DNA from: Collinsella vaginalis
Lineage (GTDB): Bacteria > Actinomycetota > Coriobacteriia > Coriobacteriales > Coriobacteriaceae
Assembly (NCBI RefSeq): GCF_900176655.1
Contig: NZ_LT838844.1
Location: forward strand, 302,123-335,427
Direction: 5' to 3'
Length of the DNA: 33,305 nt
The notes beneath the pieces are model-generated. The model was given only the letters and a program-made list of their open reading frames with translations. It was not told the DNA's origin and searched no databases. A program made the position numbers and the translations under genes. Of this stretch, positions 8,388 through 16,447 are shown one piece after another. The first letter of the stretch is position 1, and each line of letters starts with the position of its first letter.

Positions 8388-8888
8388 ATGAACCCGATGG
8401 ACGACATTGTTCACATCCGCATTGACGACCGACTTCTCCACGGCCAGGTTGTGGGCATGTGGACCAACACGCTCCAAGCAACGCGCATAATGATTCCGTG
8501 TGACCGCGTGGCGGAGGACGAAGTGTTGAGGAAGGTGCTCCGCATGGCCGCGCCTGCCGGCGTGAAGACATCGTTCATCCCTGCAGAGCGTGCGGCGCGC
8601 CAGATCATGGAGGGCCGTTACCAAGGCCAGCGCGTGTTCATGGTCTGTGAGAACCCAGCTGACATCCTCAGGCTGATGGATCTCGGTCTACCGATCACAA
8701 AGGTCAACGTTGGCAACATCGGCGGTGCCGAGGGTCGCATCGCGGTGAAGACCTCGCTGTCGATGTCTCCCGAAGAAGCCAAGATGTTCCACGAGATCAT
8801 GGACCGCGGCGTCGAGGTCACCTCTCAGATGGTGCCTGCGGATCCTGTCACGCACCTTATCGACTTCATGAAAGAGAAGGGCCTGTAA
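8388..8888 (+). CDS. PTS mannose/sorbose-family EIIB component
   Basis: A 166-residue cytoplasmic phosphocarrier. The signature IRIDDRLLHGQVVGMW is at residues 10-25, with His18 as the phosphorylated residue. The rest (VFMVCENPADILRLMDLG, KVNVGNIGG) fits the family. The ATG at 8388 is chosen because it has GAAGGGA upstream and because the longer frame from 8298 would overlap the IID gene. IIB receives phosphate from a mannose-type IIA, which is not encoded beside it or anywhere in the window; a shared or distant IIA must serve. Confidence 0.93.
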   Translation: MNPMDDIVHIRIDDRLLHGQVVGMWTNTLQATRIMIPCDRVAEDEVLRKVLRMAAPAGVKTSFIPAERAARQIMEGRYQGQRVFMVCENPADILRLMDLGLPITKVNVGNIGGAEGRIAVKTSLSMSPEEAKMFHEIMDRGVEVTSQMVPADPVTHLIDFMKEKGL

Positions 8889-8926
8889 GCATTTCGGCAA
8901 GCGGGCCTCGATAGATACGAAGCTCA

Positions 8927-8958
8927 CGGCTCCCTGGCGCATGCAAGGGAGTCGTTTT
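8927..8958 (+). terminator. Terminator-like hairpin inside the uronate operon
   Basis: Ten bases (ACGGCTCCCT, 8927-8936) pair with AGGGAGTCGT (8946-8955) with one G-T pair, then a short T run. It lies between the IIB gene and the gene at 8975, whose ribosome-binding site follows. It may end a fraction of transcripts or protect the 3' end of the PTS message. Confidence 0.5.
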
Positions 8959-8974
8959 ACGTGCAGGGGAGACC

Positions 8975-10771
8975 ATGGCAGTTTTGGATGAACGCTTTTC
9001 GGTTTGGTGCGAGTCTCTAGCCAGGCTGCAGGTGGAGGGGACGGGCGACCCCCATCTCGACGGCGCGCTGCTGTGCCCAGCATGCGGGCGCATACACGGC
9101 AGATGCGCAGATGCCATGCACCCCTTTCTCGTTATGGCTGAGCAGACCGGCGATCGAAGTTGGGTCGCTCGCGCCGAGGCTCTCTTCGATTGGACCGAAG
9201 TGACGTTGAGCCGGGCTGATGGATCTTTGCTCAACGACATCGATTCGTCTTGGAATGGCATCACGGTGTTTTATGCTGCACAACTTGCCGACTGCCTGCG
9301 CTATCACAGTGATCTACTCGAAGGGCAAACATACGATTTGTGGGCGGGACGCCTGGCACGTGCCGCCGAATTCCTGACGGGTTGCGATACTCTCGATCAG
9401 AACAACGTGAACTACAGCATCGGGCTCGCCTATGCGCTCGAGCGAGCGGGCTCGCTTTTGGGCGTCAAGAGGTACTGCGCCCGCGGGGAGCGCTCGATGG
9501 AGCTTGCCATCACATGCCTTGAGGATAGCGGCTTGCTGTTCGGTGAGGGAGTGCCTCGCCACAGGCTGTCGTCAAGGGGCTGCAGGCCCGTTGACATAGG
9601 CTACAACGTCGAGGAGAGCCTTCCCATCATGGCCCGGTACGCGTGCGAGCGCCATGATCTGGGGCTGATGGAACGCGTGCGCGGAGCGTTCCTATGGCAT
9701 CTGGGTTTTATGCTGCCCGACGGTGGTTGGGACAACAGCTTCGGCACACGGAAGTTCAAATGGACCTACTGGGGGAGCCGCACGACCGACGGGTCGTATC
9801 TCGGGTTGGCGCTGGCAGCCCGCGGCGCTCGAGAGCCCGTGCGCGGTGAGCTACTCGCTGCCTCCCGTGCCAACCTCGGTTTGATTTTCCGCTGCTGTGA
9901 CGGACAGGGCTTACTTGCTGGCGGCCCCCACTATGTCGATGCAGGGCAGCGTTCCTGCATCCATCATACGTTCGACCATGTAAAATCCCTCGCGGGGGCG
10001 ATCGATCTGGGGCTGATGGATGATATGGAGGGTGATGGCGCGGACTGGACCCCCAGAAGTTCCCAACCGCTTGAGCAGTACCCCGACCTGGGTGTGGCCG
10101 TGATTCGCAAAGGCGATATGCGTGCAACGGTCTGTGCGACAGATTGGGAGTACGAGCAAGACGCTTGCACGTCGGGCGGCATGATCTCCTTGCTGCACCA
10201 CAGGGTGTTCGGGGCCGTATGCACCGCAGGCATGGGATCATACCGCAGGATTGAGCCTGCAAATATGCAGGTGCCTTGCGGTGTGCGCCACGAGTCATTG
10301 GCGCCCCGCATCGAGTTGGAGGATGGCCGGGCAGTTTGGAGCAGCATTTTCGACTTGCGGGCTGATATGGTTTGCTCGCGGGCTACCGCACCCCTTGTCC
10401 ACGCGACGGGCGTGCTCAGAGATGCCCGCCATGTGGAGCTGCCCGAAAGCCGGTACACGGTTCGATACAGGTTCGATGAGGACGGGGTCGCCGTGCGTGC
10501 CGAGATCTCAGCCGGGACGTTCGTGCTCCCCTTGATCGGCCGGTCATGCGAGCAGGTTGAGGTAGCGGCTGATCGCCTTTCGATCTGCCGTCTGGATGGG
10601 TCCGGCTTCGAGGCCGGGGTTATCACATTGGAGGTTCTTGAGGGGGGACTGCACTTGCCTTACGGAACGGAGCGCGTCTTCAATCTGACCCCTGGGTTCC
10701 AGGCAGTTAGGGTGGATATCGTGCCTGAGGGCGGTAGGGTGTCGTTTCGTTTGAGCTGCAAGACAAAATAG
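8975..10771 (+). CDS. Unrecognised 598-aa protein, likely alpha/alpha-toroid glycosidase or lyase
   Basis: I cannot assign this protein to a named family. Residues 1-360 look like helical repeats of an alpha/alpha toroid: NNVNYSIGLAYALERAG, GLLFGEGVP, RPVDIGYNVEESLP, then an aromatic GGWDNSFGTRKFKWTYWG stretch near residue 250 and HHTFDHVKSLAG near 330. The remaining part is rich in beta strands. This toroid-plus-sandwich layout is shared by heparinase-like lyases (PL12, PL21) and several uronate-handling hydrolases. A CPACGRIHGRC segment near residue 33 could bind a metal. There is no signal peptide. It is the last gene of the PTS/GH88 operon, so it most likely acts on imported uronate-containing sugar. 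AGGGGAG precedes the ATG. Enzyme class and substrate are open. Confidence 0.6.
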   Translation: MAVLDERFSVWCESLARLQVEGTGDPHLDGALLCPACGRIHGRCADAMHPFLVMAEQTGDRSWVARAEALFDWTEVTLSRADGSLLNDIDSSWNGITVFYAAQLADCLRYHSDLLEGQTYDLWAGRLARAAEFLTGCDTLDQNNVNYSIGLAYALERAGSLLGVKRYCARGERSMELAITCLEDSGLLFGEGVPRHRLSSRGCRPVDIGYNVEESLPIMARYACERHDLGLMERVRGAFLWHLGFMLPDGGWDNSFGTRKFKWTYWGSRTTDGSYLGLALAARGAREPVRGELLAASRANLGLIFRCCDGQGLLAGGPHYVDAGQRSCIHHTFDHVKSLAGAIDLGLMDDMEGDGADWTPRSSQPLEQYPDLGVAVIRKGDMRATVCATDWEYEQDACTSGGMISLLHHRVFGAVCTAGMGSYRRIEPANMQVPCGVRHESLAPRIELEDGRAVWSSIFDLRADMVCSRATAPLVHATGVLRDARHVELPESRYTVRYRFDEDGVAVRAEISAGTFVLPLIGRSCEQVEVAADRLSICRLDGSGFEAGVITLEVLEGGLHLPYGTERVFNLTPGFQAVRVDIVPEGGRVSFRLSCKTK

Positions 10772-10789
10772 GCGAGGGGCCTCCTCGCC
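10771..10789. terminator. Terminator between convergent uronate-locus genes
   Basis: GGCGAGG (10771-10777) pairs perfectly with CCTCGCC (10783-10789), starting at the last base of the plus-strand stop codon. On the minus strand it is followed by TATTTTGTC, so it terminates the minus-strand pair best and may work in both directions. Confidence 0.65.
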
Positions 10790-10815
10790 CTCCTGCAAAC
10801 GGCCGCATCAGTCGG

Positions 10816-11601
10816 TCACAGGCTTCTGCCCCATACTTGGACCTGTGAGAGGGCTGGGAACTTTCCAGGCTCACCCTGATGAAGGTTTTGGATACGTATC
10901 CAGCTGAGGGGGCCGCCTCCGAGGCCGAAGGTTTGTGGGGCGCCGGTCTTCTCAAGAGCGAGCGTGCGTGACCTGCCGTCACTCGCGATCGCCTCTGCCT
11001 TGTCCCACCAGCTGTCGTGAGGGAAATCGGCTCGGGAGAAAACCCTGAGCTCGTCAGCCTCGACCATGCATCCAAAATCAATCTGGATCCAGGCATCGCG
11101 TCTTCCGTTGATCCCCCACGATGCATAAGGCCATTCACCATGCAGGCGGGTCTGGGTGACGCCGTCTATGGCGTTGCGCGCCATGAACCGCTCGTCGGCC
11201 GTGCCCGAGTTGGTCGATGCATGCGGGAATACCGAGGTTTGCCCTGGTAGGTCGTATGTGTTGAGGGAGAGGTTGCGGTAGTTGCGGCGCTCTCGAGGGT
11301 CGAGTGCGCGGATATACCCCCATAGCCGGTTGCCGCCGAAGGCGGCTGGCGGGTACGCCCTGCGGCGCTTGTCGAAAGGAATGGGGAATTCCAGGTGCCC
11401 ATCTGTGAGCAGGACACGGCTCACGCCGAGGGACGTATCGAGTAGGATCTCAAGTTCTGTGATCTTGTCGCTCGAGGTGATCACGAAGCGGTCGCCCAAC
11501 CTGAAAGGCGTGTTCAACATGTCGAATTGGAGGAAGCCCGTTCCCTGAGCGGAGAAGAGCGTCTCGTTGGTGTCCGAGATGATGTCGAGAGATAGCTTCA
11601 T
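10816..11601 (-). CDS. Discoidin-like (F5/8C-type) protein without signal peptide
   Basis: A 261-residue protein when started at the ATG at 11601, which has AAGGAG 5 bases upstream (the frame is open further, to 11670). Residues 1-100 form a beta-rich region with FPIPFDKRRRAYPPAAFGG. The C-terminal 150 residues read like a galactose-binding or discoidin fold: ERFMARNAIDG, WPYASWGINGRRDAWIQIDF, VFSRADFPHDSWWDKAEAIA, WIRIQN, FPALSQVQVWG. Such folds normally bind sugars outside the cell, but no export signal is seen. It lies 93 bases after the kduD-type gene on the same strand and presumably shares its operator-controlled promoter. It may be an intracellular uronate-sugar binding subunit or an enzyme of unknown class. 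Confidence 0.55.
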   Translation of the reverse strand: MKLSLDIISDTNETLFSAQGTGFLQFDMLNTPFRLGDRFVITSSDKITELEILLDTSLGVSRVLLTDGHLEFPIPFDKRRRAYPPAAFGGNRLWGYIRALDPRERRNYRNLSLNTYDLPGQTSVFPHASTNSGTADERFMARNAIDGVTQTRLHGEWPYASWGINGRRDAWIQIDFGCMVEADELRVFSRADFPHDSWWDKAEAIASDGRSRTLALEKTGAPQTFGLGGGPLSWIRIQNLHQGEPGKFPALSQVQVWGRSL

Positions 11602-11694
11602 GCCGCTCCTTAAGGAAAGAAGACGATAAGGGCCGGTGTCGGCTTCCGGCCCGGGCATCCTCGTCTGCACAGTCGGGCTGCGCTTCGCAAGGGC

Positions 11695-12528
11695 CTACTG
11701 CGGTTGCTTGCCGATGTAGGCGAGGATACCGCCGTCGACGTAGATGACCTGGCCGTTCACGAAGCTCGAGGCATCGGAGGCCAGGAAGACCGCAGTGCCC
11801 ATGAGGTCGACCGGGGTGCCCCAGCGCGCGGCAGGCGTCTTGGCGACGATGAAGCTGTCGAACGGGTGACGTGAGCCGTCGGGTTGGCGCTCGCGGAGCG
11901 GAGCAGTCTGCGGTGTGGCGATGTAGCCGGGCCCGATGCCGTTGCACTGGATGTTGTGCTCACCGAACTCGGAGCAGATGTTGCGGGTCAGCATCTTGAG
12001 GCCGCCCTTGGCCGCGGCGTAGCCGGCGACCGTCTCGCGGCCGAGCTCGCTCATCATAGAGCAGATGTTGATGATTTTGCCATGGTTCTTTGCGATCATG
12101 CCGGGTAGACATGCCTTGGAGACGATGAACGGCCCGTTGAGATCGATGTCGACAACCTGACGGAAGTCCTCGGCGGTCATCTCGAGCATGGGGATGCGCT
12201 TGATGATGCCGGCGTTGTTGACTAGGATGTCCGGCGTGGTGCCAAAGTGGCCCTCGATGTCCTTCACGAGCTGTTCGACCTCGTCGACCTTGGTGACATC
12301 GGCGACCCAGCCCTTGGCCTTGATGCCCTCCTTGGCGTAGCTTGACTCGCTGGCGGCGATCTTCTCGGGATCGCGATCGTTGAAGGCAATCTTGGCTCCG
12401 GCCTTGGCCAGCGCGGTGGCGATGGCGAAACCGATGCCGTAGGAGGCACCGGTCACGAGGGCGACCTGGCCGTCAAGGCGGAAACTGTCCATGCTAAAGG
12501 CGCTAGGGTTCGCATACTGCTCAGCCAT
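11695..12528 (-). CDS. kduD: 2-deoxy-D-gluconate 3-dehydrogenase-type SDR (KduD/DhuD)
   Basis: A 277-residue short-chain dehydrogenase that should reduce the keto-uronate made by the isomerase to 2-keto-3-deoxygluconate. The cofactor motif VTGASYGIG is at residues 25-33, NNAG at 104-107, Ser157, and the catalytic YAAAK with Tyr170 and Lys174. The sequence INICSMMSELG matches the KduD group. The ATG at 12528 is chosen because GGAG lies 9 bases ahead; a TTG at 12543 is less likely. Two operators lie upstream, one touching a TTGACA -35 box, so expression is probably repressed until uronates arrive. Confidence 0.88.
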   Translation of the reverse strand: MAEQYANPSAFSMDSFRLDGQVALVTGASYGIGFAIATALAKAGAKIAFNDRDPEKIAASESSYAKEGIKAKGWVADVTKVDEVEQLVKDIEGHFGTTPDILVNNAGIIKRIPMLEMTAEDFRQVVDIDLNGPFIVSKACLPGMIAKNHGKIINICSMMSELGRETVAGYAAAKGGLKMLTRNICSEFGEHNIQCNGIGPGYIATPQTAPLRERQPDGSRHPFDSFIVAKTPAARWGTPVDLMGTAVFLASDASSFVNGQVIYVDGGILAYIGKQPQ

Positions 12529-12584
12529 ATCTTCAAACTCCAATCTTATGGGGCTCTCTGGTGGTACAGCAGATGGTCGGATAG

Positions 12585-12601
12585 TAAACCGGTTTTGTCA
12601 A
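12585..12601 (-). promoter_or_regulatory. Operator overlapping the kduD promoter -35 box
   Basis: On the minus strand TTGACA (12601-12596) runs directly into the palindrome at 12596-12585 (TAAACCGGTTTT on the plus strand). Repressor on this site would cover the promoter spacer. The -10 box is not clear; GACCAT at the right distance is poor. Confidence 0.65.
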
Positions 12602-12661
12602 GAACACGTTTCAAAGATTGATAAACAGCAGAACATAATAGAGGTAAGAACATGGAATAAA

Positions 12662-12673
12662 TAAACTGGTTTA
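12662..12673. promoter_or_regulatory. LacI-type operator, distal site upstream of kduD
   Basis: TAAACTGGTTTA, one base from the perfect palindrome. It lies 77 bases from the proximal site, centre to centre, close to a whole number of helical turns (7.3), and could pair with it by looping. Confidence 0.68.
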
Positions 12674-13050
12674 TTTCCGACCTAGATGGCATGAGGTTAG
12701 GGGCGAGGATCTTCGGTGCGCGATCCGAAGGCACGGGCGAGAGCCCGCGGAGGCCTCGTGCAGCGAGATGAAATAGGGCTCTTCGGGGAGTTGTGGGTTT
12801 GACGCCAGGTGAAAATGCGTGCTGAACAGCGGCGGCGAGGCCATGTATCGCCTTTGACTGAGGACGGCGGCCGCGCGTCGAGCGCGTTCCCTATGATCAT
12901 GGTCTCGATGACAGGACGATCCAAACGATGGCGGGCACGGAAGACGGCGACATCTCAGCGCGACCGCGCCAGGCGCGTGTCACGGCTGCGGGGGCGGTAC
13001 CGCAAACGAGCGCGAACGGTCGATTCAGCCCGGTAAATGGTTACAGCCAG
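12674..13050. other. Intergenic stretch without recognisable gene
   Basis: About 380 bases between the kduD operators and the murR promoter region. Short open frames exist on both strands, but they are Arg-rich, lack ribosome-binding sites and show no known motif. Nothing functional is recognised; it could be a decayed gene. Confidence 0.4.
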
Positions 13051-13056
13051 TGGCAA

Positions 13057-13131
13057 TTTTGTTCAACGATGAAACAAAAGAACTACAGTAGCTCTCAAAG
13101 CATGACAACTTTGTGCTGAACGCGCTACATT
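13057..13131 (+). promoter_or_regulatory. Promoter and possible operators of the MurNAc salvage operon
   Basis: ATGACA (13102-13107) and TACATT (13126-13131) with an 18-base spacer make a plausible promoter 23 bases before the regulator's ATG. Two dyads flank or overlap it: TTTTGTT/AACAAAA (13057-13079, 9-base spacer) and CAAAG/CTTTG (13096-13113). RpiR-family regulators bind such dyads, so autoregulation is possible. The promoter is fair, the operators speculative. Confidence 0.4.
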
Positions 13132-13154
13132 GAGCCTGGACGAGGGGGGACCTG

Positions 13155-14015
13155 ATGCCAACGAGAGGTTTGCTGCTGCGGATCAAGGAGCTTGCACAGG
13201 GCACCAGTCCTGCGCTCCGCTGCATTGCCGAGAGCATCACCCGCGACCCGCGTGCGGCGGCGGACCTCACGATCCGTGGCCTCGCCGCGGCGAGCAGCTC
13301 CTCGCCGTCCACCGTAGTGCGGTTCTGCCGCAAGCTCGGATGCCGGGGCTACAAGGAGTTCCAGCGCGAGCTGGTGTACGAGCTCGCCGCCATGGAGCAC
13401 ACCTCCGATGTGACGATCGAGGGTGTCGGCGCCGGGGAGACGGCGGAGCAGGTCCTGGACAAGGTGGCCCGCAGCGATGTGCACTCCCTCGAGGCCACGG
13501 CGCGCCTGATCGACCCGGAGGTGCTCGGGGCGTGCGCGGATGCGATCGCCGCGAGCCGGGTGGTGGACCTGTTCGGCATCGGCGCGTCCCTGCTTGCCGC
13601 TCGCGACCTTGAGCTGAAGCTCAACCGCGTGGACAAGCAGTGCCATGTGTACGAGGACTGGCACAGCCAGCTGCTGTGCGCTCGGAACATGCATCGCGAC
13701 GACGTCGCGATCGTGTTCAGCTACTCGGGTCTGACCCGCGAGATGGTCGAGGTCGCCCGGCTCGTCCACCTGAGCGGCGCGCGGATCATCGCGATCACGC
13801 GGGCCCAGGGCAGCGAGCTCGCAGACGAGGCCGATTGGGTCCTCGGGCTCGCGACGAGCGAGCCCCTGGTGCGCAGCGGGGCCATGGGGTCGCGCCTGTC
13901 GCAGCTCATGGTCGTGGACGCCCTGTACACCCTGTACGTCGCACGTGATTACGAGCGGAGCACGAAGACGATGCTCCGCAACTTCGAGGAGAAGAGACCG
14001 AGGGATGAAGCGTGA
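13155..14015 (+). CDS. MurR/RpiR-family transcriptional regulator
   Basis: A 286-residue RpiR-type regulator. The N-terminal helix-turn-helix domain (ADLTIRGLAAASSSSPSTVV, FCRKLGCRGYKEFQREL, residues 35-75) is followed by a SIS sugar-phosphate-binding domain with VVDLFGIGASLLAARDLELK near 136 and VFSYSGLTREMVEVARLVH near 190. It stands directly before murQ, overlapping it by 4 bases (GTGA), so it probably controls the operon in response to MurNAc-6-phosphate. A run of G residues lies 5 bases before the ATG. Confidence 0.9.
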   Translation: MPTRGLLLRIKELAQGTSPALRCIAESITRDPRAAADLTIRGLAAASSSSPSTVVRFCRKLGCRGYKEFQRELVYELAAMEHTSDVTIEGVGAGETAEQVLDKVARSDVHSLEATARLIDPEVLGACADAIAASRVVDLFGIGASLLAARDLELKLNRVDKQCHVYEDWHSQLLCARNMHRDDVAIVFSYSGLTREMVEVARLVHLSGARIIAITRAQGSELADEADWVLGLATSEPLVRSGAMGSRLSQLMVVDALYTLYVARDYERSTKTMLRNFEEKRPRDEA

Positions 14016-14920
14016 TTGATCTGACCGAACTGTCCACAGAGGCTCGGAACCCCGAGACCTCCCGGCTCGATGAGATGAGCCCCTTGGAGATCGCCCAGGC
14101 GATGAACCGCGAGGACGCCCGCGCGGTCGCCGCCGTCACCGAGGTGCTTCCCCAGGTCGCGCAGGCGATCGCCTGGACGGCGGCGGCGCTCGGCGCCGGT
14201 GGGCGCATCATCTACATGGGCGCGGGGACGAGCGGGCGCCTGGGCGTCCTCGACGCGGCGGAGTGCCCGCCGACCTTCGGGGTCTCGCCGAACCTCGTGG
14301 TCGGGCTGATCGCCGGTGGCGAGCAGGCGATCCGCGTGGCGATCGAGGGCGCCGAGGACAGCCCCACGCTCGGCGAGGAGGATCTGAAGGCCCTCGGTCT
14401 CACGGCGGATGACGTGGTCATCGGCCTGGCGGCGAGCGGGCGGACCCCGTATGTGGTGCACGGCCTCAGGTACGCCCGCACCCAGGGCTGCAAGACGGTC
14501 GCGATCGCATGCAACCGAGGCTCGGCGATCGGCGCCGAAGCCGCACTCGCCATCGAGCCCGTGCCGGGCCCCGAGGTCCTCACCGGATCGACCCGCCTCA
14601 AGGCCGGGACCGTCCAGAAGCTCGTCCTGAACATGATCTCGACCGCGACGATGGTGGGGCTCGGCAAGGTGTACGGCAACCTCATGGTCGACGTGCAGCA
14701 GACCAACGAGAAGCTCGTGACGCGCGCCCAGAACATCGTGATGGAGGCCACGGGGGCGAGCCGCGACGAGGCCGTCCGCGCCCTCGCCGAGGCAGCGGGG
14801 AGCGTCAAGGTCGCCGTGGTCATGGTCCTCGGCCAGATGGGCGCCGATGCGGCCCGCACGGCCCTCGCGTCGGCGGACGGCCAGGTCAGGCGTGCCCTGG
14901 ACATGACAAATCGGGGGTAA
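14012..14920 (+). CDS. murQ: N-acetylmuramic acid 6-phosphate etherase
   Basis: A 302-residue MurQ that removes the lactyl ether from MurNAc-6-phosphate to give GlcNAc-6-phosphate and lactate. The SIS domain has YMGAGTSGRLGVLDAAECPP at residues 68-87, with Glu84 matching the catalytic Glu of E. coli MurQ (Glu83), and GLAASGRTPYV near 137. The C-terminal part has KLVLNMISTATMVGLGKVYG and MVDVQQTNEKL, both typical. It starts with GTG overlapping the regulator's stop codon. Length is normal and all key residues are present. Confidence 0.96.
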   Translation: MIDLTELSTEARNPETSRLDEMSPLEIAQAMNREDARAVAAVTEVLPQVAQAIAWTAAALGAGGRIIYMGAGTSGRLGVLDAAECPPTFGVSPNLVVGLIAGGEQAIRVAIEGAEDSPTLGEEDLKALGLTADDVVIGLAASGRTPYVVHGLRYARTQGCKTVAIACNRGSAIGAEAALAIEPVPGPEVLTGSTRLKAGTVQKLVLNMISTATMVGLGKVYGNLMVDVQQTNEKLVTRAQNIVMEATGASRDEAVRALAEAAGSVKVAVVMVLGQMGADAARTALASADGQVRRALDMTNRG

Positions 14921-14988
14921 GTCCCGCGGACCCGGGAGGGTGCGCGGTCAGAGCAAGGTTCAGCTCTCAGTCGGAAAGGGAGAACGAG

Positions 14989-16422
14989 ATGAACGACAAA
15001 GAGCTCAGCGAGCAGCTGCTCAAGCTGCTGGGAGGCAAGGGGAACGTGACCTCCAACGCGGCCTGCATGACGCGGTTGCGCGTCGGCACGCGCGACCTCT
15101 CGCAGGTGGATACGGAGGGCATCAAGGCCCTCGACGACGTGATGGGCGTGGTCGAGGACGACACGATGCAGATCGTGCTCGGGCCCGGCAAGGTCAACAA
15201 GGTCCTCAACGAGTTCTCGAAGCTCACGGGCCTCGCCAAGGGGACCGCTGATGACGTCGACGTGACCCAGGCGGCCGCGGAGAACAAGGCGGCCCAGAAG
15301 GCGAAGTACAGCCAGAAGCCCGTCCAGGCCTTCCTGAAGAAGATCGCGAACATCTTCGTCGCCCTGCTGCCGGGCATCATCGCAGCGGGCCTCATCAACG
15401 GGGTGTGCAACGTCATCAACGTGGCAACCGGCAACGCCTTCGCAGACGTCTGGTGGTACCAGGGCATCCGTTCGATGGGCTGGGCGCTCTTCGCTTACCT
15501 GCCGATCCTCGTGGGCTACAACGCCGCCCGCGAGTTCGGCGGCTCGGCCGCGCTCGGCGGCATCGCGGGCGCCATGTGCATCGCAAACGCCAGCATGCCG
15601 CTTCTGGCCGCCGGCGCCGCCGATCCGGCTCAGGCGATCCTCCTGCCCATCACCAACGCGGCGTACAACCCGGCCGCCGGCGGCATGATCGCCGCCCTGA
15701 TAGCCGGCGCGTTCTTCGCGGTCTTCGAACGGCAGATCCGCAAGGTGATGCCGAACGCGCTCGACACCTTCATCAGCCCGCTGCTGGTCCTGATCATCGG
15801 CTCGTTCGCGATGATGCTCGTGATCCAGCCGCTCGGCGCCTGGCTGACGACGGGCATCTTCACGGTCCTGAGCTTCGTCTACGACCAGATGGGGGTCCTG
15901 GGCGGCTACATCCTCTCCGCCGGCTTCCTGCCGCTCGTGGCGGTCGGCCTGCACCAGGCCCTGACGCCGATCCACGCCCTGCTGAACGATCCCGACGGCG
16001 CCACGCAGGGGGTCAACTACCTGCTGCCCATCCTGATGATGGCCGGTGGCGGCCAGGTCGGAGCCGGAATCGCGCTCTACTTCAAGACGCGCAACCGGCG
16101 CCTCAAGAAGTTCATCTCCGAGTCCATCCCCGTCGGGATCCTCGGCGTGGGCGAGCCGCTGATGTACGCGGTGACCCTGCCGCTGATGCGCCCCTTCGTG
16201 ACCGCCTGCCTGGGCGCCGGCCTCGGTGGCGTCGTCGCGGCCCTCTTCCACGTGGGCACGGTGTCGCAAGGCGTGTCCGGCCTCTTCGGCCTCTTGATCG
16301 TGGTACCTGGCCAGCAGCTGTTCTACCTGCTCGCCATGCTGGCGGCATATGCCGGAGGCTTCGTCCTCACCTGGTTCTTCGGTGTGGATGAGGACCGCAT
16401 CAACGAGTTCTACGGCGAGTGA
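14989..16422 (+). CDS. murP: PTS EIIBC for N-acetylmuramic acid (MurP type)
   Basis: A 477-residue glucose-superfamily EIIBC. The IIB domain comes first, with SNAACMTRLRV and phosphorylated Cys26. A linker near residue 100 leads to a IIC domain of about ten spans (IFVALLPGIIAAGLINGV, GVNYLLPILMMAGGGQVGAG, ILGVGEPLMYAVTLPLMRPF). No IIA domain is attached, as in known MurP, so a separate glucose-type IIA is needed. It follows murQ by 68 bases, and its context with murQ and mupG points to MurNAc or MurNAc-GlcNAc. The ATG at 14989 has GGGAGAA just ahead; longer in-frame starts run through murQ and are rejected. Confidence 0.9.
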   Translation: MNDKELSEQLLKLLGGKGNVTSNAACMTRLRVGTRDLSQVDTEGIKALDDVMGVVEDDTMQIVLGPGKVNKVLNEFSKLTGLAKGTADDVDVTQAAAENKAAQKAKYSQKPVQAFLKKIANIFVALLPGIIAAGLINGVCNVINVATGNAFADVWWYQGIRSMGWALFAYLPILVGYNAAREFGGSAALGGIAGAMCIANASMPLLAAGAADPAQAILLPITNAAYNPAAGGMIAALIAGAFFAVFERQIRKVMPNALDTFISPLLVLIIGSFAMMLVIQPLGAWLTTGIFTVLSFVYDQMGVLGGYILSAGFLPLVAVGLHQALTPIHALLNDPDGATQGVNYLLPILMMAGGGQVGAGIALYFKTRNRRLKKFISESIPVGILGVGEPLMYAVTLPLMRPFVTACLGAGLGGVVAALFHVGTVSQGVSGLFGLLIVVPGQQLFYLLAMLAAYAGGFVLTWFFGVDEDRINEFYGE

Positions 16423-16447
16423 CGCATCCTTGCGTTGACGAAGGTCG

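Noticed and set aside
12697-13036. Short Arg-rich frames upstream of the mur operon
   Set aside because: No ribosome-binding site, no family motif, and composition typical of GC-rich non-coding DNA.
14212-16269. 685-residue minus-strand open frame over murQ and murP
   Set aside because: It is rich in His, Arg and Asp, has no family motif, and mirrors two certain genes; high GC keeps the antisense frame open.
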